Positions 34,517-42,591 of a stretch of 64,000 nucleotides of DNA are shown in pieces. The translations under genes and the position numbers were made by a program. The stretch's first letter is position 1; each line of letters opens with the position of its first letter. The notes under the pieces are model-generated. The model ran no database searches, was not told the DNA's origin, and saw only the letters and a program-made list of their open reading frames with translations. Origin of the DNA: an uncultured Pelagibacteraceae bacterium (GTDB lineage: Bacteria > Pseudomonadota > Alphaproteobacteria > Pelagibacterales > Pelagibacteraceae); the NCBI GenBank assembly GCA_902560245.1, contig CACELK010000001.1, positions 34,959 through 98,958 of the forward strand. The letters are read 5' to 3'.

Positions 34517-35878
34517 ATGTATTTCTATATACCCGATCCAGCAGTAGCTATGATTATGCTCGTATTCTTTTTAGGTGCAGTATTATTAGGATTCCCTATT
34601 GCTTTTACTCTAATGGCAGTAGGTATAGGTTTTGGGTATTACGCTTATTTTGATTGGGCGTTGATGGAACATTTGTTTGATAATAGAATTTTTAAATTGT
34701 TTGTTCAAAACACTTACACGGTCATGGATAATAATGTTTTGACTGCTGTACCCTTATTTTTGTTCATGGGATATTTAGTAGAAAGAGCAGGAATAGTATC
34801 AAGATTATTTTTTGCTATCAGACTAGCTTCACATAAACTTCCTGCCTCAATGGCTGTGGCAGCTCTTATAACTTGTGCGTTATTTTCAACAGCAACTGGG
34901 ATTATTGGTGCTGTTGTTACTCTAATGGGATTATTGGCATGGCCAGCTATGATAAAAGCTGGATATGACAAAAAATTCTCATCCGGAGTAATTTGTGCAG
35001 GAGGATGTCTTGGAATACTTATTCCACCAAGTATTATGTTAATAGTTTATTCTGTAATTGCTCAACTATCTCCTTTGAGACTGTTCGCAGCTGCAATATT
35101 TCCGGGTCTTCTACTAGCATTTCTATATATTTTATATTCTGTATCATTGGCACTTATAAATCCTAAGGTTGCTCCTAAACCAAGTAAAGAGGAAATACCT
35201 CCAATAGGAAAAATTATTAAAGAGGTTTTCGTATCATTTGTTCCTCTTTTTACGTTAATATTACTTGTATTAGGCACTATTTTAGCAGGTTTGGCTACTC
35301 CAGCAGAAGCAGCTGCTGTAGGCGCTTTTGGTTCAATTGTACTAGCATTTTTTTACAAAACATTAAAATGGGACAATTTCAAAGATGCAGTTTTTCTTAC
35401 AGCAAAAACTTCAGCTATGATTATGTGGTTGTTTGTAGGTTCTTGGACATTTGCATCTGTTTTTTCTTATTTAGGAGGGCATGAGGTTTTTGAACATTTT
35501 TTCAAATCGATTGACATGGCGCCATGGCAATTTTTAGTTTTGACACAATTAATTATTTTTTTATTAGGATGGCCTTTAGAATGGACAGAGATTTTAATAA
35601 TTTTCGTTCCAATTTTTTTACCTTTAGTCGAATTTTTTGGTGTCAACCCATATTTATTTGCAATGTTAATTGCCTTAAACCTTCAAACATCTTTTTTAAC
35701 CCCGCCCATGGCAATGTCAGCTTATTATCTTAAAGGTGTTCAATCACAAAATGTAGAATTAATGGAAATTTTTAAAGGGATAATTCCATTCTTAGGCATT
35801 GTTATATTCGCGATGGTTTTAATGTATATTTTTCCTGAGATTGCTTTGTGGTTACCAGAAAAACTATTTGCAGACTAA
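34517..35878 (+). CDS. dctM: TRAP transporter large permease (DctM)
   Basis: A 453-residue inner-membrane protein with about 12 helices. Characteristic segments are FLGAVLLGFPIAFTLMAVG, LTAVPLFLFMGYLVERAGI, FSTATGIIGAVVTLMGLLAWPAM, GCLGILIPPSIMLIVY (conserved PPS), ATPAEAAAVGAFGS and LQTSFLTPPMAMSAYYLKG. DctM is the sodium-coupled translocation channel of TRAP systems. It ends one base before the amidase start, so the operon continues. Confidence 0.95.
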   Translation: MYFYIPDPAVAMIMLVFFLGAVLLGFPIAFTLMAVGIGFGYYAYFDWALMEHLFDNRIFKLFVQNTYTVMDNNVLTAVPLFLFMGYLVERAGIVSRLFFAIRLASHKLPASMAVAALITCALFSTATGIIGAVVTLMGLLAWPAMIKAGYDKKFSSGVICAGGCLGILIPPSIMLIVYSVIAQLSPLRLFAAAIFPGLLLAFLYILYSVSLALINPKVAPKPSKEEIPPIGKIIKEVFVSFVPLFTLILLVLGTILAGLATPAEAAAVGAFGSIVLAFFYKTLKWDNFKDAVFLTAKTSAMIMWLFVGSWTFASVFSYLGGHEVFEHFFKSIDMAPWQFLVLTQLIIFLLGWPLEWTEILIIFVPIFLPLVEFFGVNPYLFAMLIALNLQTSFLTPPMAMSAYYLKGVQSQNVELMEIFKGIIPFLGIVIFAMVLMYIFPEIALWLPEKLFAD

Positions 35879-35879
35879 C

Positions 35880-37214
35880 ATGGATATTTTAAATTTATCC
35901 GTACGTCAAATTGTAGAAAAAATCAAAAATGCTGAGATAACATCCGTAGAACTTTGCAAATTATACATAGAGAGAATTAAAAAATTCGAAAAAGATATTA
36001 AAGCTTGGGCTCATTTCGATGAAAAAATATTATTAGAAAAAGCTCACGAGTCTGATGAGTTTAGGAAATCTGGTAATGCTCTTGGACCCTTGCATGGGGT
36101 TCCAGTTGCCTTAAAAGATATTGTGGGCACTTATGATATGCCTACTGAATGCGGAACCCCTATAAGAAAAGGAAAATCAGCATCTCAAAATGCAGAAATT
36201 GTAGATTTACTAAAATCTTCTGGTGCTTTAATAATGGGGAAAACAGCTACATCAGAATTAGCTTTTTTAAGCCCCCCAAAAACAAGAAATCCCCATGATT
36301 ACAATAGAACACCAGGTGGATCATCTAGTGGATCAGCAGCAGTAATAGCATCTCACATGGCACCACTTTCTATTGGATCTCAGACTGGGGGATCTATTAT
36401 CAGACCAGCATCTTATTGTGGGGTTGTTGGATATAAACCTTCATATGGTCTCATATCTAGAAACGGTGTACTTAGAACTTCCTCTAAACTAGATCATATT
36501 GGTGTTTTTGGAAAAAAAGTTGAGGATGTTGCACTGTTAGCAAAAATTTTGATAAAAAAAGACTCTTATGATGAAGCTTCAGTGCATTATTCTTCAGAAC
36601 ATTTATTAACTGAATGTTTGAAAGACCCAATTTATGAACCGAAGTTTATTTTTTATAAAACAAAAAGTTGGAATAAGGTTGATAAGAAGTCTAGAGAATC
36701 TTTTGAATTTTTTATTAAATCATTTAAAAAAAATATAGAAATATTTGATACACCATCCTATTTTGAAAGAATATCGAAATATCATAAATTAATTCATGAA
36801 GTGGATTTAGCGAATAATTTTAGCGATTATTATAAAAACTATAGAAAAAAACTCTCAAAAGAAATGATAAATGCTATTCAAAATGGAATGAAGCACTCAG
36901 CGAAGGAGTATGCAGAAGCTATAGACTTTATGAAAAGAAGTTATGATTCTTATAAAGAAGTTTTTGAAGATTACTACGCTGTACTCACACCATCAAGCAC
37001 TGGTGTAGCTGACAAAGGTCTTAAAAGTACAGGTTCAGCAGATTTTAATAGAGTTTGGTCATTTCTAGGCACTCCTTCAATATCTCTTCCTTTACTTCAA
37101 GGGGAAAATAATTTACCATTAGGAATTCAAATGGTAGGCGCCAAATATGACGATCATAGGTTTTTAAGCACTGCTAGATGGCTAGAGACAAAATCAGAGG
37201 AGTATAATGAATAA
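35880..37214 (+). CDS. Amidase (amidase signature family)
   Basis: A 444-residue hydrolase of the amidase signature family. The Ser-cisSer-Lys triad is visible: Lys in PVALKDIVGTYD, cis-Ser in PGGSSSGSAAVIASH, and nucleophile Ser in IGSQTGGSIIRPASYCGVVGYK. The track ORF starts at 35841, but that start lies inside dctM. I chose the ATG at 35880, one base after the dctM stop. The protein lacks the GatA tail and is not accompanied by gatB/C, so it is more likely a small-molecule amidase than the tRNA amidotransferase. The substrate may be an amide imported by the TRAP system; this is inference. Confidence 0.85.
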   Translation: MDILNLSVRQIVEKIKNAEITSVELCKLYIERIKKFEKDIKAWAHFDEKILLEKAHESDEFRKSGNALGPLHGVPVALKDIVGTYDMPTECGTPIRKGKSASQNAEIVDLLKSSGALIMGKTATSELAFLSPPKTRNPHDYNRTPGGSSSGSAAVIASHMAPLSIGSQTGGSIIRPASYCGVVGYKPSYGLISRNGVLRTSSKLDHIGVFGKKVEDVALLAKILIKKDSYDEASVHYSSEHLLTECLKDPIYEPKFIFYKTKSWNKVDKKSRESFEFFIKSFKKNIEIFDTPSYFERISKYHKLIHEVDLANNFSDYYKNYRKKLSKEMINAIQNGMKHSAKEYAEAIDFMKRSYDSYKEVFEDYYAVLTPSSTGVADKGLKSTGSADFNRVWSFLGTPSISLPLLQGENNLPLGIQMVGAKYDDHRFLSTARWLETKSEEYNE

Positions 37215-37383
37215 ATTAATTTCAATAATTGGAATATCATTTTCCCTTTTCTTTTTGATTGGGTTAGCAACTACATTAACCAGGTCTCCAATGATAACTT
37301 TTCTAGACGTACTTCCAGTTTATATCATTATGGGAATAGCTATCACTTTTATGATATATGAAGCTTTTTTTGATAAAAAATAA
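37207..37383 (+). CDS. Small two-helix membrane protein (58 residues)
   Basis: Absent from the track, apparently because it is below 60 residues. ATG at 37207 overlaps the last 8 bases of the amidase gene, and the frame runs 59 codons to TAA at 37381-37383. The product, beginning MNKLISIIGISFSLFFLIG and ending YEAFFDKK, has two hydrophobic helices (about residues 4-23 and 36-53) joined by TTLTRSPMITFLDVLP. The overlap with the preceding gene and the otherwise empty position support a real gene. I do not recognise a family. A role as an accessory subunit is possible but unproven. Confidence 0.65.
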   Translation: MNKLISIIGISFSLFFLIGLATTLTRSPMITFLDVLPVYIIMGIAITFMIYEAFFDKK

Positions 37384-37410
37384 TTAAATATTTTTAAATT
37401 AAAAAAAAGA

Positions 37411-38205
37411 ATGAATTTAAATTATATATTTATTCTAGTTTTTGTAATTTATTTTGTTACCGGTATCTCAATTTATTTCTTACAAAGAAAACTTCTTTAT
37501 CATCCCGCAGTTGATAATTATTTGAATGAAAAAAACCTAAATCACAAAATTCAAAAAATTTATGTAAAATCAGATAATGATTTAATTGGATGGTATCATA
37601 AAAAAAATAAAAACTTCAAAACTTTACTTTTTTTTCATGGCAATGCAGGTAGACTTGAAAATAGAATTTATAAACTTAATGAAATTTCAAATCTAGATCT
37701 AAACTATCTTATTGTTGCCTATAGAGGATTTAGTGGAAATGGTGGCAGACCTAGCGAGCTTGGCTTGTATAAAGATGCTAATCAGTCAAAAAAATGGTTA
37801 AATCAAAACGGAGTAAGGGATGAAGATATAATCCTGTATGGAGAATCTTTAGGTACTGCGATTGCCATAGATCTGGGTCAGAACTTCAAACTATCTGGAA
37901 TAATATTAGAGTCACCATTTATATCAATGACAAAATTAGCAAAAAAATATTACCCATTTTTGCCAATTAATTTATTATTAAAAGATAAATACGAAAACTT
38001 AAAAAAAATTAAAAATATTAATTTTCCAGTTTTGGTAATGCATGGAAAAAAAGACAAAATTGTACCATTTTCAATGGGAAAGACTATTTTTGAAAATGCT
38101 AATAAACCAAAATATAGTTATTTTAACGACTTTGATGATCATATGATGGAGTATAATCAAGATCTTATCAATTCCATTGAAAATTTTGTAGAACAGTTAA
38201 GTTAG
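37411..38205 (+). CDS. Alpha/beta hydrolase, membrane-anchored (BEM46/ABHD-like)
   Basis: A 264-residue serine hydrolase with an N-terminal membrane helix (about residues 4-24, FILVFVIYFVTGISIYF), followed by QRKLLYHP, LLFFHGNAGRLENRI with the oxyanion HGN motif, the nucleophile elbow YGESLGTAIAID, VMHGKKDKIVPF and DDHMMEY containing the likely catalytic His. The architecture fits the BEM46/ABHD13-type family of unknown substrate. It ends with a 4-base stop overlap with ftsY on the other strand. Confidence 0.87.
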   Translation: MNLNYIFILVFVIYFVTGISIYFLQRKLLYHPAVDNYLNEKNLNHKIQKIYVKSDNDLIGWYHKKNKNFKTLLFFHGNAGRLENRIYKLNEISNLDLNYLIVAYRGFSGNGGRPSELGLYKDANQSKKWLNQNGVRDEDIILYGESLGTAIAIDLGQNFKLSGIILESPFISMTKLAKKYYPFLPINLLLKDKYENLKKIKNINFPVLVMHGKKDKIVPFSMGKTIFENANKPKYSYFNDFDDHMMEYNQDLINSIENFVEQLS

Positions 38206-39119
38206 TTTGTACCAATAAAAGCATCAGCAAATTTTTCTGCCTCAAAAATTTGTAAATCGTCTTCTTTTTCACCAAGCCCTAAAGCAACAATTGGTAATTT
38301 ATATTTCTTAGCTACAGCTATTAAAATTCCGCCTTTTGCGGTTCCATCAAGTTTTGTCATAATTAAACCTGTTATTGGAATTATTTTATTAAACTCCTCC
38401 ACTTGATTTATTACATTTTGCCCAGAAGTTGCATCTAAAATCAATAATACTTCGTGTGGAGCATTTGGATCAATTTTTTTAGTAACGTTTGCAATTTTTT
38501 TATATTCTTCCATTAAATTTTTTTTATTTTGTAATCTTCCAGCAGTATCTATTAAAACATGAGTAAATTTATCTTTCATAGCTTCATCGACTGCTTTAAA
38601 TGCTACGGACGCAGGATCAGAACCTTGTGAAGATTTAATTATACTTACATCTATTTTTTTAGCCCAGTTTTCTAACTGCTCAATTGCTGCAGCCCTAAAA
38701 GTATCAGATGCTGAAAAAATAACTTTATTGCCGTTAGATTTCAAAATTTTTCCTATTTTTCCAATTGTGGTTGTTTTTCCTACTCCATTAACACCAGAAA
38801 CAAGAACTGCATTTAAATCAGTTTTATTAGTAAAAAAATCTTTTTTTTCTAGTGGAGACATCAAATCAATTATATATTTTTTGAGAAGTAAATTAATTTC
38901 ATCCACTTTATTTTTATTTGGATCAATTTTTTTTTCTGCAATTATTTTTTTAATTTCCTCAGATGGAATAATACCCACATCTGATTTTATCAAAAATTCT
39001 TCAATTTCATCTAGTGTTTTGTCATCAAGTTCTTTTTTGACAATTATTTCCTTTAGTCCAGAAGCAAAAGTAGAAGCACTTTTTTTAAATCCTAACTTAA
39101 ATTTCTCAAAAATACCCAT
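38202..39119 (-). CDS. ftsY: Signal recognition particle receptor FtsY
   Basis: A 305-residue SRP-receptor GTPase. The NG domain shows GVNGVGKTTTIGKIG (P-loop), SDTFRAAAIEQLENWA, LIDTAGRLQNKKNL, and MTKLDGTAKGGILIA. The N-terminal acidic A domain found in E. coli FtsY is nearly absent, as is common in alphaproteobacteria. FtsY docks Ffh-bound ribosomes at the membrane. Its partner ffh lies only about 1 kb away on the other strand. It shares one base with the end of dapF. Confidence 0.96.
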   Translation of the reverse strand: MGIFEKFKLGFKKSASTFASGLKEIIVKKELDDKTLDEIEEFLIKSDVGIIPSEEIKKIIAEKKIDPNKNKVDEINLLLKKYIIDLMSPLEKKDFFTNKTDLNAVLVSGVNGVGKTTTIGKIGKILKSNGNKVIFSASDTFRAAAIEQLENWAKKIDVSIIKSSQGSDPASVAFKAVDEAMKDKFTHVLIDTAGRLQNKKNLMEEYKKIANVTKKIDPNAPHEVLLILDATSGQNVINQVEEFNKIIPITGLIMTKLDGTAKGGILIAVAKKYKLPIVALGLGEKEDDLQIFEAEKFADAFIGTN

Positions 39120-39937
39120 TATAATTTTATTTTAATTTCCTTAATATCTGAAACTGGACCCGTCATAGATATAATTCCATCATATTCAATATTTAAAAAA
39201 CCTTCTTTGAAATGAATATTGTTGTTATTGCCAGCAATTTTTTTTTCAAAAGCAACAACACCTGTTGCACAAGCAGCTGTCCCGCATGCTTTAGTTTGTC
39301 CAGCTCCACGCTCCCAAACATTTATCAAGATGTTAGTACTATCTTTTATTTGTGCAAATGTAACATTTATTCTTTCTGGGAATAATTGATGGTTTTCAAT
39401 TAATGGTCCAATTTGTTTTAGGTTATATTTATTACAATCCTCAACAAAAAAAACTATATGTGGATTCCCCACATTTAATGCATAACCATCTTTAAATTCT
39501 TCATTTCCAATTTTTAGATTTATATTTTTACAATCTATATTTTTTGATAAAGGAATTTTTTGCCAATTAAAAATAGGATCACCCATTACAATTCTAACAC
39601 TATTTTCAGAAATTTTTTGAGCTTTTAAAACTCTATTACCAGCTAATACTGCAGTATGTTCTATTTTTTTTTCATCACATATAAGTTTTGCAACGCATCT
39701 ACTTCCATTACCGCAAGCCTCAACTTCTTCACCATCAGAATTAAATATTGTAATGGGAATATAATTTGGAGCTTCAGGATTTATCTCATCAAGAAATATT
39801 AATTGGTCAAAACCAATATTATCTCTTTTTCCTAACTCAACAATTTTTTCTTTAACAATAGAAATTGGATTTTTTCTTCTATCAATGATAAGAAAATCAT
39901 TACCTAAACCATCCATTTTAAAAGCTTTAAATTCCAT
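39119..39937 (-). CDS. dapF: Diaminopimelate epimerase
   Basis: A 272-residue enzyme interconverting LL- and meso-diaminopimelate for lysine and peptidoglycan synthesis. It starts KMDGLGNDFLIIDRR and carries the two active-site cysteines in EACGNGSRCVAKL (around residue 76) and TKACGTAACATGVVAF (around residue 218). Conserved NVGNPHIVFFV and WERGAGQT are also present. In many alphaproteobacteria mtaB lies between dapF and ftsY; here the two abut directly with one shared base. Confidence 0.97.
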   Translation of the reverse strand: MEFKAFKMDGLGNDFLIIDRRKNPISIVKEKIVELGKRDNIGFDQLIFLDEINPEAPNYIPITIFNSDGEEVEACGNGSRCVAKLICDEKKIEHTAVLAGNRVLKAQKISENSVRIVMGDPIFNWQKIPLSKNIDCKNINLKIGNEEFKDGYALNVGNPHIVFFVEDCNKYNLKQIGPLIENHQLFPERINVTFAQIKDSTNILINVWERGAGQTKACGTAACATGVVAFEKKIAGNNNNIHFKEGFLNIEYDGIISMTGPVSDIKEIKIKL

Positions 39938-39961
39938 ATATTTTTATGTTTATCTTATTTA

Positions 39962-39967
39962 TTGACA
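39962..39967 (+). promoter_or_regulatory. Possible -35 box upstream of the ffh leader RNA
   Basis: A perfect TTGACA lies 19 bases before the start of the structured ffh leader. No well-spaced -10 box follows: TATTAT at 39979 is only 11 bases away. The promoter is therefore uncertain, but a start near 39985-39991 would put the whole RNA structure in the transcript. Confidence 0.3.
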
Positions 39968-39985
39968 TTTTGAACCTCTATTATA

Positions 39986-40083
39986 GGTTATCGGAATTTC
40001 CGCAAATACAGCTTTTTGCGGTGTCTTTGGAAACAAAGAGATCGACACCAGTCAGCGAGGGTTCGCCCACTGGTGCGATAGCT
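39986..40083 (+). ncRNA. Structured ffh leader RNA (cis-regulatory candidate, 'ffh motif' type)
   Basis: The 159-base gap before ffh contains a GC-rich block that folds into a multibranched RNA. The closing stem pairs GTTATCG (39987-39993) with CGATAGC (40076-40082). Inside are CCGCAAA/TTTGCGG (40000-40021), a hairpin TCTTTG-GAAA-CAAAGA (40024-40039) with a GNRA tetraloop, and CACCAGT/ACTGGTG (40046-40075) capped by GGG-TTCG-CCC. Segment GTGTC/GACAC could form an alternative pairing. A structured element before the SRP protein gene was described in Pelagibacter by a marine RNA-motif study (Meyer et al. 2009, recalled from memory); this probably is that motif. It is not the SRP RNA, as the conserved apical loop is missing. 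Confidence 0.8.
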
Positions 40084-40096
40084 GCTGGATGAAATT

Positions 40097-41455
40097 ATGT
40101 TTGAAAATTTGACAAATAAATTTGAAGAAGTTTTTTCTTCTCTAAAGAAAGCACCTTCACTTGATGAAAAGCAAGTTGATGAGGGTATGAGAGGTATTAG
40201 ACAAGCCTTATTAGAAGCAGATGTATCTCTAGATGTTGCTAAAAATTTCATTGAGAGCGTTAAACCAAAAGCGCTAGGTCAACAAATAATTAGATCTACG
40301 TCACCCGGCCAAATGGTTATCAAAATAGTTTATGATGAGCTAGTTAAATTACTAGGTGAAAAAAATGAAGAAATTAACTTAAATGCTGTTCCTCCAGTTC
40401 CAATGATGTTAGTAGGACTTCAGGGTTCAGGAAAAACAACTACTACAGCTAAACTAGCTAAATTTTTAGAAATTAATAAAAAAAAGAAAATTATGATGGT
40501 CAGTCTGGATGTTTATAGGCCAGCTGCACAAGAACAATTAAAATCTCTAGGTGAACAAAATAATATAATAACATTACCCGTCATTGAAGGACAATTACCT
40601 GCAGATATATGCAGACGAGCAATGAGCGCTGCTAATTTAAATGGATCAGAAATAATTTTATTCGATACAGCGGGTAGAACACAAATTGATCTTCAAATGA
40701 TGAGTGAAATTAAACAAATAGAAAATATAATTAAACCTTCAGAAACATTTCTTGTAGCAGATTCTCTCACTGGTCAAGTAGCCGCCGAGGTAGCAAAAGA
40801 ATTTAAAAATACTGTAAATTTAACTGGAATAATTCTAACTAGAGCAGATGGTGACGCGAGAGGTGGAGCAGCTGTTAGTATGAAATATGTATCACAGGTA
40901 CCAATAAAGTTTTTGGGAGTAGGAGAAAAAATAGATAATATTGAAGTATTTCATCCGGATCGTATTGCAAACAGAATTTTAGGTATGGGTGATGTTGTTT
41001 CTTTAGTAGAAAAAGCAGCTCAGGACCTTGGAGAAGAAAATATTAAAAAAGCTGAGGAAAATTTAAAAAAAGGACAATTTTCATTAGAAGATTATTTAAC
41101 TCAATTAAGACAAATGAAAAAAATGGGAGGAATAGAAGGTGTTATGTCTTTTTTACCTGGTGTTTCTAAAATTAAATCTCAAATGGACGCTGCAGGAGTT
41201 GATGAAAAAATTATAACTAAAAATGAAGCAATAATATTATCTATGACTAAAAAAGAAAGAGAAGATCCAAAAATAATTAATGGATCTCGAAAAAAAAGAA
41301 TTGCTAATGGCTCTGGAACTGATGCAGCCACTATCAATAAATTGCTAAAGCAATTTAAAATGATGTCTGAAATGATGAAAAAGATGTCAAAAGGAAATCT
41401 GAAAGGTATGACTGACAAAGGAATACCGCCAGAGCTTTTTAATCAATTAAAATAA
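40097..41455 (+). CDS. ffh: Signal recognition particle protein Ffh
   Basis: A 452-residue SRP54-type GTPase. The NG domain shows GLQGSGKTTTTAKLA, SLDVYRPAAQEQLKSLG, LFDTAGRTQIDLQMM and LTRADGDARGGAAVS, the last a variant of the usual TKLDGDARGG found also in other alphaproteobacteria. The methionine-rich M domain binds SRP RNA and signal peptides (FLPGVSKIKSQM, SRKKRIANGSGT, FKMMSEMMKKMSKGN). It is preceded by the structured leader at 39986-40083, followed by rpsP 13 bases on, and faces away from dapF. Confidence 0.97.
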   Translation: MFENLTNKFEEVFSSLKKAPSLDEKQVDEGMRGIRQALLEADVSLDVAKNFIESVKPKALGQQIIRSTSPGQMVIKIVYDELVKLLGEKNEEINLNAVPPVPMMLVGLQGSGKTTTTAKLAKFLEINKKKKIMMVSLDVYRPAAQEQLKSLGEQNNIITLPVIEGQLPADICRRAMSAANLNGSEIILFDTAGRTQIDLQMMSEIKQIENIIKPSETFLVADSLTGQVAAEVAKEFKNTVNLTGIILTRADGDARGGAAVSMKYVSQVPIKFLGVGEKIDNIEVFHPDRIANRILGMGDVVSLVEKAAQDLGEENIKKAEENLKKGQFSLEDYLTQLRQMKKMGGIEGVMSFLPGVSKIKSQMDAAGVDEKIITKNEAIILSMTKKEREDPKIINGSRKKRIANGSGTDAATINKLLKQFKMMSEMMKKMSKGNLKGMTDKGIPPELFNQLK

Positions 41456-41468
41456 TGAAAGGTAAAAA

Positions 41469-41885
41469 ATGTTAAAGTTAAGATTATCAATGGGTGGAAC
41501 AAAAAAGAGACCAGTATATAAAATAGTTGTTGCGGATAGTAGATTTTCAAGAGATGGAAGATTTATAGAAAAACTTGGTTTTTTTAATCCTTTATTACCA
41601 AAAGATAAAAAAGAAAGGGTTGGTTTAGAAACAGATAGAATTAAATATTGGTTAGGACAAGGAGCGCAGCCTACAATTAGAGTTGCGAGAATTCTTGGAG
41701 AAAATCAATTAATGCCAATGCCGGCAAAAGGTAATAATCCACAAAAAGCCATACCTAAGAAGGATAGAAAGAAAAAAGATGAAAAAGCTGCTTCAGGTGA
41801 AGCACCTAAGGAAGAAGCAAAAAAAGCAGAAGCACCTAAGGAAGAAGCAAAAAAAGCAGAAGCACCTAAGGAAGAAAAAAAATAA
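41469..41885 (+). CDS. rpsP: Ribosomal protein bS16 with repeated acidic/basic tail
   Basis: A 138-residue S16. The N-terminal 80 or so residues are the normal protein ([52 protein letters not shown]). The C-terminal tail, about 45 residues rich in Lys, Glu, Ala and Pro, contains the repeating unit [10 protein letters not shown]. It is encoded by a 30-base tandem repeat (41799-41877). Such tails vary among alphaproteobacteria. An AAAGG-type Shine-Dalgarno sequence precedes the ATG. It is followed 3 bases later by trmD; rimM, usually between them, is absent. Confidence 0.96.
   Translation: MLKLRLSMGGTKKRPVYKIVVADSRFSRDGRFIEKLGFFNPLLPKDKKERVGLETDRIKYWLGQGAQPTIRVARILGENQLMPMPAKGNNPQKAIPKKDRKKKDEKAASGEAPKEEAKKAEAPKEEAKKAEAPKEEKK
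41799..41877 (+). repeat. 30-base tandem repeat in rpsP
   Basis: GAAGCACCTAAGGAAGAAGC followed by AAAAAAAGCA makes the 30-base unit. Two identical copies (41799-41828 and 41829-41858) and a partial third of about 18 bases (41859-41877) lie in the 3' end of rpsP and code for [10 protein letters not shown] in frame. Exact identity implies recent slippage or duplication. Confidence 0.95.
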
Positions 41886-41888
41886 TTT

Positions 41889-42575
41889 ATGTGGCAAGTA
41901 CAAGTATTTACTCTTTACCCCGAAACTTTCCCTGGTCCATTATCAAAAGGACTTTATGGAAAAGCTTTAGAAAAGAAAAAATGGAATTTAAAAGTTGTAA
42001 ATATAAGAGATTCTGCTGAGGATAAACACAAAACTGTTGATGATGCACCTTTTGGCGGAGGTGCTGGAATGCTTTTAAAAGCAGATATTTTAGCAAAGTC
42101 TATTGATAATAATTTGAAAGATGAAAGTAGAATTTTTTATTTATCTCCAAAGGGTAAAAAATTTGATCAAAAATTTGCAAAAGAACTTTCTAAAGAGAAA
42201 TCAATCAATTTAATTTGTGGAAATTTTGAAGGTGTAGATGAAAGGATTTTATCTACAAGAAATATTGAGGAAATAAGTATTGGAGACTTTATTTTATCCG
42301 GCGGCGAGTCAGCTGCTTTTGTGATAATTGACTCAATTTTAAGATTAATTCCTGGTGTACTTGGAAATGACTTATCTAAACAGGATGAAAGCTTTGAAAA
42401 CGGTCTTTTAGAATATCCCCAGTATACTAAACCACAGATTTGGGAGAAAAAAGCTGTTCCAGATGTATTATTATCTGGAGATCATGCTAAAATTAAAGAC
42501 TGGCGTTTGTCTCAATCTGAGGCTATAACACGCGTCCGAAGACCAGATTTATGGGAAAAATATAAAAAGAACTAA
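41889..42575 (+). CDS. trmD: tRNA (guanine-N1)-methyltransferase
   Basis: A 228-residue SPOUT methyltransferase that methylates G37 of tRNAs reading CNN codons, using SAM. The sequence has [89 protein letters not shown] (trefoil-knot SAM site) and YPQYTKP ... [12 protein letters not shown]. Length is normal. It sits in the classic rpsP - trmD - rplS order, although rimM is missing. Confidence 0.97.
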   Translation: MWQVQVFTLYPETFPGPLSKGLYGKALEKKKWNLKVVNIRDSAEDKHKTVDDAPFGGGAGMLLKADILAKSIDNNLKDESRIFYLSPKGKKFDQKFAKELSKEKSINLICGNFEGVDERILSTRNIEEISIGDFILSGGESAAFVIIDSILRLIPGVLGNDLSKQDESFENGLLEYPQYTKPQIWEKKAVPDVLLSGDHAKIKDWRLSQSEAITRVRRPDLWEKYKKN

Positions 42576-42591
42576 ATTGATAAACACTATA

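Noticed and set aside
35841-35879. Upstream start of the amidase ORF
   Set aside because: Lies inside dctM in another frame; the ATG at 35880 follows the dctM stop and gives the usual amidase N terminus.
39986-40083. Bacterial SRP RNA (4.5S) next to ffh
   Set aside because: The conserved apical GGAAGGAAGCAGCC-like loop is absent and the fold is multibranched rather than one long hairpin.
41779-41970. Repetitive 63-residue ORF ([10 protein letters not shown])
   Set aside because: It is the out-of-frame reading of the rpsP tandem repeat and the trmD start.
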